Notes under the pieces: model-generated
Told to the model about the DNA's origin: nothing
The model's database searches: none
What the model saw: only the letters and a program-made list of their open reading frames with translations
Origin: Acidobacteriota bacterium
Lineage (GTDB): Bacteria > Acidobacteriota > Blastocatellia > Pyrinomonadales > Pyrinomonadaceae
Length of the DNA: 64,000 nucleotides
Assembly (NCBI GenBank): GCA_023389035.1
Contig: JAEWFC010000016.1
Location: 1-64,000 of the forward strand
Reading direction: 5' to 3'
In this document: piece after piece, positions 33,457 to 43,545 of the stretch
How the letters are laid out: every line of letters begins with the position of its first letter
How positions within the stretch are numbered: the first letter of the stretch is position 1
Translations under genes and position numbers: made by a program

Positions 33457-35205
33457 TTATCGCAGCTCAATATTATTTACATCAAGGGTTGTTCCGATGA
33501 CGCGGTAAAACTCAGCGATCGCTTTGTTCAAGTCAGTTTGTGCCTGTAGTTCGCGGCTGCGAGCGATCGTAAGCTCATTTTGTCTTTGCTGTACAAGGTA
33601 GAACGTTGTCGTGCCTGCACGGAATTGCCGAGTTTCGCTCTCGGCAAGCTGCTCAGCAGAGATCCGCGAAGCACGGGCAGCGGCAAGCGTTGCCTCGGCC
33701 GACCGCAGTGCCTGAAGAGCGTTTCGAACCTCAGCCTCGATAATCTGCTCAGCCTGAGCCTGCAAGTTCTTGAGCCGGTCGCCCTCGACCCTGGCGATGC
33801 CGAGATTAGCCTTTGCTACGCGGTTACCTAAGGGAAGCCCAAGCGTCACGCCGACCCTAAACGTCGGGTAGTCCTGCTGAAAAAGGTTCCCGAATGATGT
33901 ACCGATCCCGCCGACGAGATTGGTCGGAACACCGGGGATCGGATTCTGTATCGCCCGCTCAGTTAGCGCTCCCGCAAGACCCTGCGAGGTATAGCTTCCA
34001 ACTAGATCAAGCTGAGGCTTGGTCTGGTTTTTGAAAAATTCTTGGTCCACCTCATTGATCGCGGCAGACTCCAGCAGTTGGGCAAGTTCGGGGCGATTCC
34101 TGATCGCCTCGGCCAGCGACACCTCGAGCCCGATACCCGGAGCGTCGCGTTCGATCGGCGATACGGGAGTTATCGGCTGATCCCACTCGGCGGCTGAACG
34201 ATCTGGCAGTATTAGCGTCTTTAAGGCATTTTCCGCCAACGTAACCTGTGCCTGAGCGGTGTAAACGCCCTGCTCGAGCGTAGTTATCTGGGCGTTCGCC
34301 GCGACTACTTCGATCGGGGCAAGTATGCCGCGGTCAACCTGACGCTGATTGCTCTCGAGCTGTTCGCGGGCCTGCCGGACGGAATCGATCTGCACCTGCA
34401 GATTTCTCAGAGCGAAAACAAGATCCCAATAAGCACGCTCGACGCCCCAAACCGTTTCGATCGCTCGCTGCTTAAGCTGCGACTGGCTGATGTTTATGTT
34501 TCGACGCGAGATCTCTATCTGTCGGCGATTATTGTCGATCCTGAGGCCGCGAAGAAGCGGCTGAACATAGCTGAACGTCAACAGAGACGGGTACTGCGGG
34601 TTCAAAAGAGAATTTGTGTTGCTGGTCGTCGAACGCGATGCATCAAGGCGTGCCGAATACGAACCGCCGAACCACGGTGAAAAACCGCTGACTCCGCCGG
34701 TGCCGAAAAATCTGGTCTGCGTGACGGCTCCATTGACCGCACCGCCAATCACTGACGCTGTCGGGGTTGTGGCACGCTCATAGTATCCCTCAGCCGCAAT
34801 GAGAGGATCGTAAACGCCCCGGGCACCGAGCAGCCTGAACTCGCTGATCTCGCGGCCCTGACGGGAAATATCGATATCGTTGTTGTTAGCGAGTGCCCGC
34901 TGTACTGCATCATCGAGCGTCAACGAAAGCTGAGCAGCCGTGTCGACTCCGACCCGTTCAACGCTTGGCATCGGGCGTACCGGAGCGGTGAAATCCGGGG
35001 CGACGGGAGGCGGGTCAGCCGGAAGCGGGGCGACGGGCAGAGCGATGCCGTCATCGGGCTCAGCCACAACCGGCGTCGGCGACGGCGTCGGGCTGTTAAC
35101 GGGCTCCTGGGCAAGCGCTGTCAGTGTAAATGAGCAAAACGCGACCGCAAAAAGAGGCAAAAAACGGACACGGGCCCGGCGAAGCGAAGAAAAATTAAAA
35201 GCCAT
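33457..35205 (-). CDS. TolC-family outer-membrane efflux protein
   Basis: A 582-residue protein with a signal peptide (residues about 13-32) and a Pro-rich spacer (NSPTPSPTPVVAEPDDGIAL). The OEP repeats follow: SLTLDDAVQRALANNNDIDI starts the first, and EVSLAEAIRNRPELAQLLES the second, with long helices rich in Ala, Gln and Arg, as in TolC. It forms the outer-membrane channel of the tripartite pump with the RND and adaptor proteins upstream. It begins 6 bases after the RND gene's stop, the same transcript. The Pro-rich N-terminal extension is longer than in E. coli TolC. Confidence 0.9.
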   Translation of the reverse strand: MAFNFSSLRRARVRFLPLFAVAFCSFTLTALAQEPVNSPTPSPTPVVAEPDDGIALPVAPLPADPPPVAPDFTAPVRPMPSVERVGVDTAAQLSLTLDDAVQRALANNNDIDISRQGREISEFRLLGARGVYDPLIAAEGYYERATTPTASVIGGAVNGAVTQTRFFGTGGVSGFSPWFGGSYSARLDASRSTTSNTNSLLNPQYPSLLTFSYVQPLLRGLRIDNNRRQIEISRRNINISQSQLKQRAIETVWGVERAYWDLVFALRNLQVQIDSVRQAREQLESNQRQVDRGILAPIEVVAANAQITTLEQGVYTAQAQVTLAENALKTLILPDRSAAEWDQPITPVSPIERDAPGIGLEVSLAEAIRNRPELAQLLESAAINEVDQEFFKNQTKPQLDLVGSYTSQGLAGALTERAIQNPIPGVPTNLVGGIGTSFGNLFQQDYPTFRVGVTLGLPLGNRVAKANLGIARVEGDRLKNLQAQAEQIIEAEVRNALQALRSAEATLAAARASRISAEQLAESETRQFRAGTTTFYLVQQRQNELTIARSRELQAQTDLNKAIAEFYRVIGTTLDVNNIELR

Positions 35206-35211
35206 TGCGGT

Positions 35212-38200
35212 CTATCCGGCACTTGCCGGTATGTCCCCCTCTTCACTCTGCCGGCGATATTTGCCGTCCGTCTCATCCGCTTCGGGCGCCGGGTCGCTCA
35301 CTTTATTCTTTCGACGAAATATTCCGGAGAATATCGGACCAACCTTGCTTCCCAAGCCGCGCATAAAGTTAGACTCGGCGGCATCGTCGAATAAAGAATA
35401 AAAAACCGGAACCGCAAGAAGCGTTAAAAGCAAACAAAGCGACTGACCGCCGACAACCAGAATGCCGATCGATTTGTTGGTCGCAGCACCGGCACCCGTT
35501 CCCAGAGTCAGCGGAATCATTCCCGCGACCAATGCGAGCGTTGTCATCAGGATCGGACGCAAACGGTCGCGATTCGCCTGGATGATCGCATCGTAACGAT
35601 TCATACCCCGCGCACGCAAAGTGTTCGTGTGGTCGATCTGCAAAATAGCGTTCTTTTTCACGATGCCGAACAAAAGCAATATCCCGAGAGCCGAAAAGAT
35701 ATTCAGTGTTTGTCCGGCCATTGCGGTTGAGAGCAATGCGAAAGGCACCGCCAACGGCAATGTAAGCAGGATCGTCACCGGATGGATGAACGATTCAAAC
35801 TGTGCCGCGAGGATCAGATACATGAACACGAAAGACAATAAGAACGCGTACATGAACGAATCGTAAGCTTTTTCGAGTTCTTTCGATTGGCCAGTAACAC
35901 CGGTCGTATATTCGGCGGGCATGTTCAACTCGCGCGCAAACTGCTGGATCCGGACGAGAGCGTCAGATTCCGACGAATTCGGCGGTAATCCGGCGGAAAC
36001 CGTCACCTGCCGCTGTCGGTTAAGGCGGTTGATCGACGAAGGTGCAAATCCCTCTTCGAGCTTTACAACGCGATCGAGACCGATAATGCCGCCATTCGAT
36101 GACGTCACCGAGAATTGATTGAAATTATTTCTATCTCGACGGTATTTCTCCTCCGCTCGAACGATCACATCATATTGCTGAGAATTTTCTGTATAAGTCG
36201 AGACGATCTGCCCCGCGGCGAGAATGTTCAGGGCCTGAGCGACATCACCTGCTCGCACACCGAGATCGGCGGCACGCGTTCGATCGATCACGACACGGAT
36301 CTCAGGCGTTCCAACTTCAACGGAGTTGTCCGGGTCTCGGAATATGGGCTCCTGTTTCATCCGTTCGACCAAGGCATCCGCGTACTCCGTGAGCTTCGCC
36401 ATATCTGGCCCGGCAATGTACAAACCTACAGATGAACCGCCGCGGCCTAGACCGATACTTCCTGCGATGGATGAACTCGCGGAAACGGTCACCGAGTAAT
36501 CTTTCGACGCGTACTTACGAGCAATCTGTCGGGTCTGCTGGATAAGGTCGGCTTGCGATTTATCCCGTTCCCCTACCGGAACCAGCGATACATTGATGAA
36601 CCCGTTATTCGAACCCGATCCCCGGCCAAAGCCGGCCAGAACAAGAGTGTTCCTGACGCCCGGGACCTCAGCCCTAATGTCACGAGCGATTCGATCCAAG
36701 ATAGATTGTGTTGCAGAGAGCGATGTGCCCTGCGGCCCGCGAAGATTCACCTGGAAAAGCGACTCGTCTTCATCGGGCAGAAACGCCATTCCAACGAACT
36801 TGTACAACGGGACGATCGATGCGACGGCGACCACGCAGATCAGAACAACAGCCCAACGGAACCGCATCGAGAGCCGCAACAGGAAGGTGTAACCGCTATC
36901 AACCTTTTGCCACAGCCAGCCGTCCTTTGAGGAATGAGCGGTTTCATCAGCTACAACGTCCTCATCGTCACTGGGAACAGCATCCGGGTTCTTCGGCGGC
37001 CCGGAGTGTTTTGGACGCTTTATCCACCTGGCGGCAAGCATCGGTGTGAGCGTGAACGAAACGATCAGCGACACGGCGATAGCCGCAGCCGCGGTCAACC
37101 CGAATGACGACATGAAACGGCCAACGATCCCGGTCATAAAGCCGACAGGGATAAATACAGCCAGGAGTGACAGCGTCGTCGCAAGCACGGCTAAGCCGAT
37201 CTCGCGAGTTCCTTCGATCGCGGCCTGGAACGGGTCCATTCCCTTCTCTTCGACAAATCGATAGATGTTCTCAAGCACTACGATCGCGTCATCGATAACA
37301 ATGCCAACCATCAAGGTCAGGGCAAGCATTGTCATCTGGTTGAGCGAATAGCCCAGAGCCGCAATTGCCGCAAACGCAGCAATGATCGACACGGGTATCG
37401 CCAACGCCGCAATGAACGTCGAGCGAAAGTTCCAGAGGAAAACAAATACGATTATCGCTGCAAAGAGCCCGCCGAGAACCAAGTGCTCCTCGATCGCATG
37501 AAGCGAATTTTCGATGAATTCGGACTGATCCCGAATTACCGCAACCTTCATCTCCGCAGGCAGTGTCGGGATAATGCCGTCCATACGGCTCTTGACGTTG
37601 TTGATCACGGCGATCGTGTTCGCACCGGCCTGCTTTCTAACGCCGACCGATACCGATTGAACGCCGTCAAGCGACGCAGCAGAGCTCGGCTCGCCGCCGG
37701 TCTTCTCGACGATCCCGACATCCTTGATCTTGATCGGGTATCCGTTACGCGTAGCGATGACCAGTTCACCGAACTGCTCAACCTCGGTAAGCTTGCTCAT
37801 CGTGCGGATGCCGAAGGTCCGCTGTCCCTCGACGAGATTGCCCCCAGGGAGTTCTTGGTTCTGTGATCGGATCGCTGCCGATACGTCTGTGACCGGAATA
37901 TTGAACGCACGCAGCCGGTCGGGATTTACACTCACCAAAATCTGGGGTGTTCGGGCACCCCACATAAATACTTCCGCAACTCCATCTGTGGATTCGATCC
38001 TCTCAACAATAAGGTTCTCAACCTCTTCAGTTAGCTCAAAAACGTCTTTCGGAGCACTGATCACATATTGCAGAACTGGTTGTGAATCGGGATCGGATTT
38101 CTGAGCGACCGGCGGATCCGCTGTCTCGGGAAGACGGTTAACGACCGTGCTTAATTTCTGTTGGATCTCTTGGAAAGCTACGTCCGGGTCTTTCTCGAGG

Positions 38201-38490
38201 TTAAAGGTCAGCGTTACGTTTGAACTCCCGCGAGAAGAGCTGGAACGCATCTCTTCGACACCGGGCACAGTGTTCAGAGCGCCCTCGATAATATCGGTAA
38301 CCTCATTCTCGATCTCTTGGGGAGCAGCACCCGGATTGCTCGTACGTACCGAGATCGTCGGGAGGTCGATCTTAGGAAATCGGTCGACACCAAGCGTGAA
38401 GAAACTAAAGCCTCCAACGACCGTCAAAAACAGGACGATAACGGTAGCGAATACCGGGCGGTGAACGCAAATTTCAGCTAACCATTGCAT
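35212..38490 (-). CDS. RND-family efflux transporter (HAE1 type)
   Basis: A 1092-residue inner-membrane proton-driven pump of the AcrB/MdtB family. The start (MQWLAEICVHRPVFATVIVL) is the first membrane helix. The proton-relay acids of helix 4 appear in GIVIDDAIVVLENIYR, and the matching Lys of helix 10 in GIVKKNAILQIDHTNTLRARG. The two large periplasmic loops (porter domains) are both present. It exports hydrophobic compounds through the TolC channel. A linker rich in Pro, Asp and Glu (KNPDAVPSDDEDVVADETAH) sits between the halves, and the C-terminal tail is charged. Substrate unknown; no metal-specific motif. Confidence 0.94.
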   Translation of the reverse strand: MQWLAEICVHRPVFATVIVLFLTVVGGFSFFTLGVDRFPKIDLPTISVRTSNPGAAPQEIENEVTDIIEGALNTVPGVEEMRSSSSRGSSNVTLTFNLEKDPDVAFQEIQQKLSTVVNRLPETADPPVAQKSDPDSQPVLQYVISAPKDVFELTEEVENLIVERIESTDGVAEVFMWGARTPQILVSVNPDRLRAFNIPVTDVSAAIRSQNQELPGGNLVEGQRTFGIRTMSKLTEVEQFGELVIATRNGYPIKIKDVGIVEKTGGEPSSAASLDGVQSVSVGVRKQAGANTIAVINNVKSRMDGIIPTLPAEMKVAVIRDQSEFIENSLHAIEEHLVLGGLFAAIIVFVFLWNFRSTFIAALAIPVSIIAAFAAIAALGYSLNQMTMLALTLMVGIVIDDAIVVLENIYRFVEEKGMDPFQAAIEGTREIGLAVLATTLSLLAVFIPVGFMTGIVGRFMSSFGLTAAAAIAVSLIVSFTLTPMLAARWIKRPKHSGPPKNPDAVPSDDEDVVADETAHSSKDGWLWQKVDSGYTFLLRLSMRFRWAVVLICVVAVASIVPLYKFVGMAFLPDEDESLFQVNLRGPQGTSLSATQSILDRIARDIRAEVPGVRNTLVLAGFGRGSGSNNGFINVSLVPVGERDKSQADLIQQTRQIARKYASKDYSVTVSASSSIAGSIGLGRGGSSVGLYIAGPDMAKLTEYADALVERMKQEPIFRDPDNSVEVGTPEIRVVIDRTRAADLGVRAGDVAQALNILAAGQIVSTYTENSQQYDVIVRAEEKYRRDRNNFNQFSVTSSNGGIIGLDRVVKLEEGFAPSSINRLNRQRQVTVSAGLPPNSSESDALVRIQQFARELNMPAEYTTGVTGQSKELEKAYDSFMYAFLLSFVFMYLILAAQFESFIHPVTILLTLPLAVPFALLSTAMAGQTLNIFSALGILLLFGIVKKNAILQIDHTNTLRARGMNRYDAIIQANRDRLRPILMTTLALVAGMIPLTLGTGAGAATNKSIGILVVGGQSLCLLLTLLAVPVFYSLFDDAAESNFMRGLGSKVGPIFSGIFRRKNKVSDPAPEADETDGKYRRQSEEGDIPASAG

Positions 38491-38504
38491 AAAACCTCTT
38501 TGCT

Positions 38505-39815
38505 TTAGTACGCCACTTTGGCACCCTCGAACAGCTCGGCAAGATTGCTCGTTGCAACCGTTTCGTCGGCGTTCAAGCCGGAAAGTATCTGATAATAATC
38601 GCCTTCTTCCACACCGAGCTGGATCACACGCAGCCGTGCGATTCCATCGACGATCACGAACGCTCGGCGAGACTGGGTCGGCTGGTGGTCGTAAATGGCC
38701 GACTTTGGTGCAAAAACGCCGGTCGATCCGCCTTCTCTATTGATCCGTGCCGTAGCGAACATACCGGTGCGAAGTGCGTTGTCGTTATTCTCGATCGAAG
38801 CCTCGACGATAGCGGATCGCGATACCGCGTCTACCGCGGGGTTAATCGCTGAAACAGTTCCGGCGAATCTCCGGCCCCGATAGGCGTCAACCTCTATTGA
38901 AACTCCTCGGCCAAGAGCAACAGCCGGCACGTCCGATTCGGCGACCTGGATCTGAATTTTTATCGGGTTGGTTCTGAGGAGAGTTACGATGACGGTCGCC
39001 GTGGAAACAAATTCCCCGACCGCAACCTGGCGTTCGCTAATGAAGCCCGCGAACGGAGCTCGAATGACCGTGTCAGCGATCGCCTGCTGAGCGGTAGCAA
39101 CCTGGGTGCGAGCGGCTTCAACGTTCGCTTCGGCGCTTCTAATGGCTTCGTTGTTCTGTCTTGCATTGTTAGCCGCCGCGTCCAGCTGTTCCTTGGCACT
39201 GTTTGCCCGGGCGCGAGCGGTATCTCGCGTGGTGCGAAACTGTTCGTAGGCGATCATCGCGACATCGCCGGTCTCCACCAACTGGCGATACCGCAACTCG
39301 TTAGCTTCAGCCTGTTTGAGCTCAGCGAGAGCAAGTTGATAGTTAGCGTTTGCAGCCCGCACCTCCGGGATCGTGCTGGCATTGAATCGGCCGTTGGGGC
39401 CGAGGCCCAACCTTGCTTCTGCCTGCCGCACTGCTGCGACTGCCTGTTTTACGCCTGCCTGAGCCTGGGCCAGCTCGAGCCTGGCATCGCGATCATCGAT
39501 GCGGGCTAGGACCGCTCCTGCCCCCACGAAATCACCGGCATTCACCGCAATATCGGCCACTTTGCCGGCGACCTTAGGAGCAACGTTGGAACGCTCGTCG
39601 GCCACAAGACTACCGGTGGCCTGAATCACGGCGGGCACATCGCGGGCCTCAGTCATGGCAACGGTGATCGCGACTACAGCGTCGGGTTCTTCTGTTGCCG
39701 CCTGAGAAGTTTGTGGGGGTGCCGATGAGAACCACCCGCAACCGCTCGTGAAAAGGCTCGCGGCCAATATGAGAGTTAGCCCGTGGCGCCCTTTTGTATA
39801 CGGATCTCGAAACAT
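38505..39815 (-). CDS. RND efflux adaptor (membrane-fusion) lipoprotein
   Basis: A protein of 436 residues from ATG 39815 (MFRDPYTKGRHG); the frame opens at 39974 but only the inner start gives a proper lipoprotein signal (LAASLFTSGCGW, lipobox at TSGC). After a Ser/Pro-rich linker come the barrel/lipoyl part (GKVADIAVNAGDFVGAGAVL), a long helical hairpin (QAQAGVKQAVAAVRQAEARL and on), and the beta-barrel and membrane-proximal domain (GFISERQVAVGEFVSTATVI, then VDAYRGRRFAGTVSAINPAV). It is the periplasmic adaptor that joins the RND pump to TolC and is the first gene of the operon. Confidence 0.92.
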   Translation of the reverse strand: MFRDPYTKGRHGLTLILAASLFTSGCGWFSSAPPQTSQAATEEPDAVVAITVAMTEARDVPAVIQATGSLVADERSNVAPKVAGKVADIAVNAGDFVGAGAVLARIDDRDARLELAQAQAGVKQAVAAVRQAEARLGLGPNGRFNASTIPEVRAANANYQLALAELKQAEANELRYRQLVETGDVAMIAYEQFRTTRDTARARANSAKEQLDAAANNARQNNEAIRSAEANVEAARTQVATAQQAIADTVIRAPFAGFISERQVAVGEFVSTATVIVTLLRTNPIKIQIQVAESDVPAVALGRGVSIEVDAYRGRRFAGTVSAINPAVDAVSRSAIVEASIENNDNALRTGMFATARINREGGSTGVFAPKSAIYDHQPTQSRRAFVIVDGIARLRVIQLGVEEGDYYQILSGLNADETVATSNLAELFEGAKVAY

Positions 39816-40004
39816 AAAGTACAAGTCGAAATTCTTGATTTTATAATACTTACGATGCCCAGAGTAAACGATACCGTGTAAAGTTTTGTAAACCATATTC
39901 AGCTCAACAGCCACGCTTCCGTGGGTTCCGCGAACTGGTGAGTTGTATTTTTCCTCGCCAAGGATTACTTTCAACCAAAGACTTATTTCGCGGAGGCAGC
40001 CGTT

Positions 40005-40328
40005 TTGGTTTTTGAAGAAATTTCAGCGACAGACTTAAAGCAGCGACTGGACGCGGGCGATCTGCAGCTTGTAGACGTACGTCAACCCAATGAACACGAC
40101 TTTGCCAAGATAAAAGGCTCAAAATTGATCCCGTTAGGGGAGATCCTTTCGCGGACCGATGAGCTCGATCCGGCCAAAGATCTTTACCTATACTGCAAAA
40201 TGGGAGGCCGAAGCGCACAAGCGGCCGAAGCATTAAAGCGGTCGGGTTACGAAGGAAATGTGATTAATCTGCGTGGCGGGATCACGGCATGGTCGAATGA
40301 TGTAGATCCATCGGTGCCGAAGTACTAG
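40005..40328 (+). CDS. Rhodanese-domain protein
   Basis: A 107-residue single rhodanese domain with a TTG start; a strong Shine-Dalgarno (GGAGG) lies 9 bases upstream. LVDVRQPNEHDFAKIKGSKL is the typical first motif. The active-site loop is YLYCKMGGRSAQAAE, with the catalytic Cys at about residue 65. Such proteins carry sulfane sulfur from thiosulfate or persulfides, and are often partners of sulfur-transfer pathways. The 2Fe-2S protein gene converges from the other side. Confidence 0.92.
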   Translation: MVFEEISATDLKQRLDAGDLQLVDVRQPNEHDFAKIKGSKLIPLGEILSRTDELDPAKDLYLYCKMGGRSAQAAEALKRSGYEGNVINLRGGITAWSNDVDPSVPKY

Positions 40329-40336
40329 CCGTGACG

Positions 40337-40636
40337 TTAGTTTTCCGTCGGTGGCTCGTAACAGATCTGCGGGCTGATCTCGGCGATCGTCATTCCCGCT
40401 TCAACGTCGGTCCGGCAGGCCAGGACCCGTTTCTTCCCAGAAGCGGTGCTTATCGTTACCTTGCAATCTAGGCAGTCGCCATTCCAGCAGAGCTCGGCCA
40501 GCGAGACCCCTTCCATATCCAGATATTGCAGGCATCGCAGGATCGAATCGTTCTCGGGAACGTCGAACTCTCGGCCTTCGATCGTGACTTTGATGAGCCG
40601 TTCGTATTTATTGAAGATCTCGTCGTGATCCATCAC
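40337..40636 (-). CDS. Small 2Fe-2S ferredoxin-like protein
   Basis: A 99-residue protein with the cysteine spacing of plant-type/NuoG-type [2Fe-2S] domains: a Cys in SILRCLQYLD, then ELCWNGDCLDCKVTI (C-x4-C-x2-C), and a last Cys in VLACRTDVEAG. VTIEGREFDVPENDSILRCL is the usual N-terminal ubiquitin-like strand order. It would pass single electrons in the cytoplasm; the partner is unknown. It is convergent with the rhodanese gene and divergent from the glutaredoxin gene. Confidence 0.85.
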   Translation of the reverse strand: MMDHDEIFNKYERLIKVTIEGREFDVPENDSILRCLQYLDMEGVSLAELCWNGDCLDCKVTISTASGKKRVLACRTDVEAGMTIAEISPQICYEPPTEN

Positions 40637-40716
40637 GTTAGGTACCGCGAAGGGGAATATTTGCCAAGACAGCGAATTCAGCTAGACTATCCTAGTTAAA
40701 GGGGGCCGCAAACACA

Positions 40717-40938
40717 ATGTCAGTTGTAATGTATGTAAAACCCGACTGTCCGTACTGCGAACAGGCCCGGGTCCATTTTCGCGAGAACGGCATCGAGGTT
40801 ACCGAGTACGACGCACAGAACGATATCGGGCGTCAGCGTGAGATGCTTGAGCTTACCGGCGGCGACCTGACCGTACCGGCGATCGTCAAGAACGGCGAAT
40901 ATGTTGCGTCTGGGTGGGGCGATCCGCCCCGCGGCTGA
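40717..40938 (+). CDS. Glutaredoxin-like protein
   Basis: A 73-residue thioredoxin-fold protein with a dithiol active site (MYVKPDCPYCEQARVHF, CPYC at residues about 11-14) and the cis-Pro motif DLTVPAIVKNGEY. It ends in GWGDPPRG, as do several compact NrdH-like or UXX-type glutaredoxins. Two Cys are present, so no selenocysteine is needed here. It reduces disulfides, perhaps for ribonucleotide reductase or methionine sulfoxide reductase. Preceded by a purine-rich AAAGGGGGCC. Confidence 0.88.
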   Translation: MSVVMYVKPDCPYCEQARVHFRENGIEVTEYDAQNDIGRQREMLELTGGDLTVPAIVKNGEYVASGWGDPPRG

Positions 40939-41098
40939 ACGATCGTACCACGCTGATCGGCAGTTGCCGGTCCATTACCGAAAAACGTCGTTTGGGTTTT
41001 CACCGTCCTGAGATTAGACTACAGATGAGTTCAGGTCATCGCACCATTGAACTGCCTGTCTCCCTCAGGCTTTTGCCTGCGTCTGGCGTCTCGGCTAT

Positions 41099-43528
41099 AT
41101 GATTGGTTCGCAAATTAACCAATACAAGATACAAGAGAAGATCGGCTCGGGCGGACAAGGGACGGTTTATAAAGCTCTTGATACGAAGCTTAACCGGACC
41201 GTTGTGATCAAGGTCCTGCCTCCCGAGCTGACCGCGAAGACTGCAAACTTCAAACGCTTCGAACGCGAAGCCCAGCTTTGTTCCCAGCTCGATCACCCGA
41301 ATATCTGTACAATTTACGACTTCAACGAAGAGAACGGCGTTTTTTACATCGCCATGCAATACGTTGAGGGCAAGAACGTGCGGCAATTGGTAAGCGGTCG
41401 GCCGCTCGAACTAAAGAGTGCCCTTTCGGTCGGAATTCAGGTCACGGACGCTCTCGCCTACGCCCATTCAAAGAACATCATTCATCGGGACATTAAGGCC
41501 GGAAACATCATGGTCTCACCCGGCGGACAGGCAAAGATCCTCGACTTCGGACTCGCGAAGCTTCTCGAGGATGAAATGGAGGAGCAAACCCGCGGGCACG
41601 ATAAGACGGAGATAACCGAGCTCGGAATTCCCTATGGGACCGCGACGTACGCCGCTCCGGAACAGGCGCGGGGTGAACGTGCCGACGCTCGCTCTGACAT
41701 ATTTTCGACCGGGGTATTGCTCTACGAAATGCTGACTGGCATCTGGGCGTTTCAGGGCAAGACGGTTATCGACGTACGACATCAGGTCCTGTATGGTACG
41801 CCGAAACCGTTGGCTGAAATGCGCCGCGACGCCGTTCCTGCTGCCCTGCAAAGCATTGTTGACCGGGCACTTGCAAAGAATCCGAAAGACCGCTATCAGA
41901 AGATCGAGCAAATGCGTGACGACCTGCGTGCCGTCATGCAGGAGCTCAGCGGCGCTCAGCTGATGCCGGGCGATACGTTCGCACCATCGTATGCTGAAGG
42001 CAGCGTTATTAAACGGGCTCTAAACTGGTTCACGGGCAAAAGCATTCCCGAAATGTCGAGCGGCCCGATAGTCTCGAATCCGCCTTCGCTTTACCCCGAG
42101 ATCAGCCTGACTTCGACCTCGACCGGGACTGAGAAAAAGACGGTCGCCATACTTCCCTTCAAAAATCTTGGGCAGGACCCTAACGCTAATTTCTATGAAT
42201 TTGCATTGGCTGACGCAGTGATAACTGAGCTCGCCCAGCTGAGGTCACTTATTGTCCGTCCGAGCTCGGTCATAGCTAAGTATCAGGGATCGGACATCGA
42301 CGCTCGTGACGCGGGAAAGGAACTTCGCGTTCATGCGGTACTGACTGCCGGCTTTCTCCGCAGCGGTGAAAAGATCCGGGTTACCGCCCAACTGCTGGAC
42401 GTGGTGTCCGGCGAGATCCTGTGGAGCGATCGGATCGACGCTGAGGGCAATGACATCCTGATGATCCAGGACGAGATCGCCCAGCGTATCCTCGAAGGGC
42501 TACGTCTCGAACTCTCGGACAACGAGCAGGAAATACTTGGCCGCCGAATGACCGATAATCATGAGGCTTGGGAAGAATATCTCCGGGGCAGGGACAATTT
42601 CGGGCGTTTCATTTTCCGCTCATTGCTCGCTGAAGACTGCGACGCTGCGATACAAAACTTTAAGAGGGCTGTTGAACTAGATCCGCAGTTCGCCCATGCC
42701 TACAGCGGTCTCGGGGCCTGTTATGCGAACCGTGTCTTCAAGGGGATGGGCGACGCTGAGGATTACACGCACGCAGAAACTGCCTTTACCAAGGCGTTTC
42801 ACTACGACCCGAACGTCGTAGAAGCCCGTGTTCTGATGGTCATGGTCTATATGGCCCGCGGCGAAAAGAAAAAGGCCAGGTCTGAGATCAATCTGCTGCA
42901 GAAGCAGTTCCCTAACGATGCTCCGCTCTATTTTGTTAAGGGCGTGATAAGCCGTTTGGACGGGCAGTACGAAGATTCTCTGAAAGCGTTTGAGAAGCTT
43001 TCGAGGCTTGATCCCGCTGCGCGTGCCGTTTCCGCATATAATCGGGCCCGCATTTACGTTTATATGCGCGAATACGACAAAGCATTTGCCGAGCTCGAAA
43101 AAGGCGAGAAGGCCGAGCCCGGACACCCGATGCTCAAGATCTTCCGCGCAGGGACTTACTATTACAGCGGTGAACCCGAAAAGGCGATCGAGCTGATCCG
43201 GAGCGTGCTTGAGCAGAACCCCCGTATGGACGGTATAAAGCCGCTCTACGCTGTTTTTCTAGCCGGTGCAGGGCATCGCGAGGAAGCTCTTGCGCAGTTG
43301 ACGGACGAGTCGCTTAAGCTCTCGAAGGCCGACCACGATTCGGCATACTGGGTCGCCTCGACCTACGCAATTCTTGGTGACAAGGACAACGCGTTCAAAT
43401 GGCTGAATAAAGCTATAAAGATCGGGAACGAGAACCGTCCGCATTTCGAGAAAGACCGAAGCCTCGATAATATACGCAACGACCCTCGCTTTGCTGAGGC
43501 AATGGCGAAGGTCGGTGCCGATAATTAA
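41099..43528 (+). CDS. Serine/threonine kinase with FlgO-like and TPR domains
   Basis: An 809-residue protein. Residues 1-285 are a Hanks-type kinase with all key residues: glycine loop (IGSGGQGTVYKA), Lys38 (VVIKVL), HRDIKAGN at 129-136, DFG at 149-151 and AAPEQARGE. Then a FlgO/adenylate-cyclase-type domain (KTVAILPFKNLGQDPNANFY, then VLTAGFLRSGEKIRVTAQLL) and TPR repeats (AIQNFKRAVELDPQFAHAYS, then AETAFTKAFHYDPNVVEARV). No membrane segment is visible, so it would be soluble. It phosphorylates unknown partners; the TPRs should bind them. The architecture is common in Acidobacteriota, less so elsewhere. Confidence 0.92.
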   Translation: MIGSQINQYKIQEKIGSGGQGTVYKALDTKLNRTVVIKVLPPELTAKTANFKRFEREAQLCSQLDHPNICTIYDFNEENGVFYIAMQYVEGKNVRQLVSGRPLELKSALSVGIQVTDALAYAHSKNIIHRDIKAGNIMVSPGGQAKILDFGLAKLLEDEMEEQTRGHDKTEITELGIPYGTATYAAPEQARGERADARSDIFSTGVLLYEMLTGIWAFQGKTVIDVRHQVLYGTPKPLAEMRRDAVPAALQSIVDRALAKNPKDRYQKIEQMRDDLRAVMQELSGAQLMPGDTFAPSYAEGSVIKRALNWFTGKSIPEMSSGPIVSNPPSLYPEISLTSTSTGTEKKTVAILPFKNLGQDPNANFYEFALADAVITELAQLRSLIVRPSSVIAKYQGSDIDARDAGKELRVHAVLTAGFLRSGEKIRVTAQLLDVVSGEILWSDRIDAEGNDILMIQDEIAQRILEGLRLELSDNEQEILGRRMTDNHEAWEEYLRGRDNFGRFIFRSLLAEDCDAAIQNFKRAVELDPQFAHAYSGLGACYANRVFKGMGDAEDYTHAETAFTKAFHYDPNVVEARVLMVMVYMARGEKKKARSEINLLQKQFPNDAPLYFVKGVISRLDGQYEDSLKAFEKLSRLDPAARAVSAYNRARIYVYMREYDKAFAELEKGEKAEPGHPMLKIFRAGTYYYSGEPEKAIELIRSVLEQNPRMDGIKPLYAVFLAGAGHREEALAQLTDESLKLSKADHDSAYWVASTYAILGDKDNAFKWLNKAIKIGNENRPHFEKDRSLDNIRNDPRFAEAMAKVGADN

Positions 43529-43545
43529 ACTTAGACTCTACGGGC

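Noticed and set aside
40717..40938. Second selenoprotein candidate in the glutaredoxin gene
   Set aside because: Both active-site positions are Cys codons, and no in-frame TGA exists.
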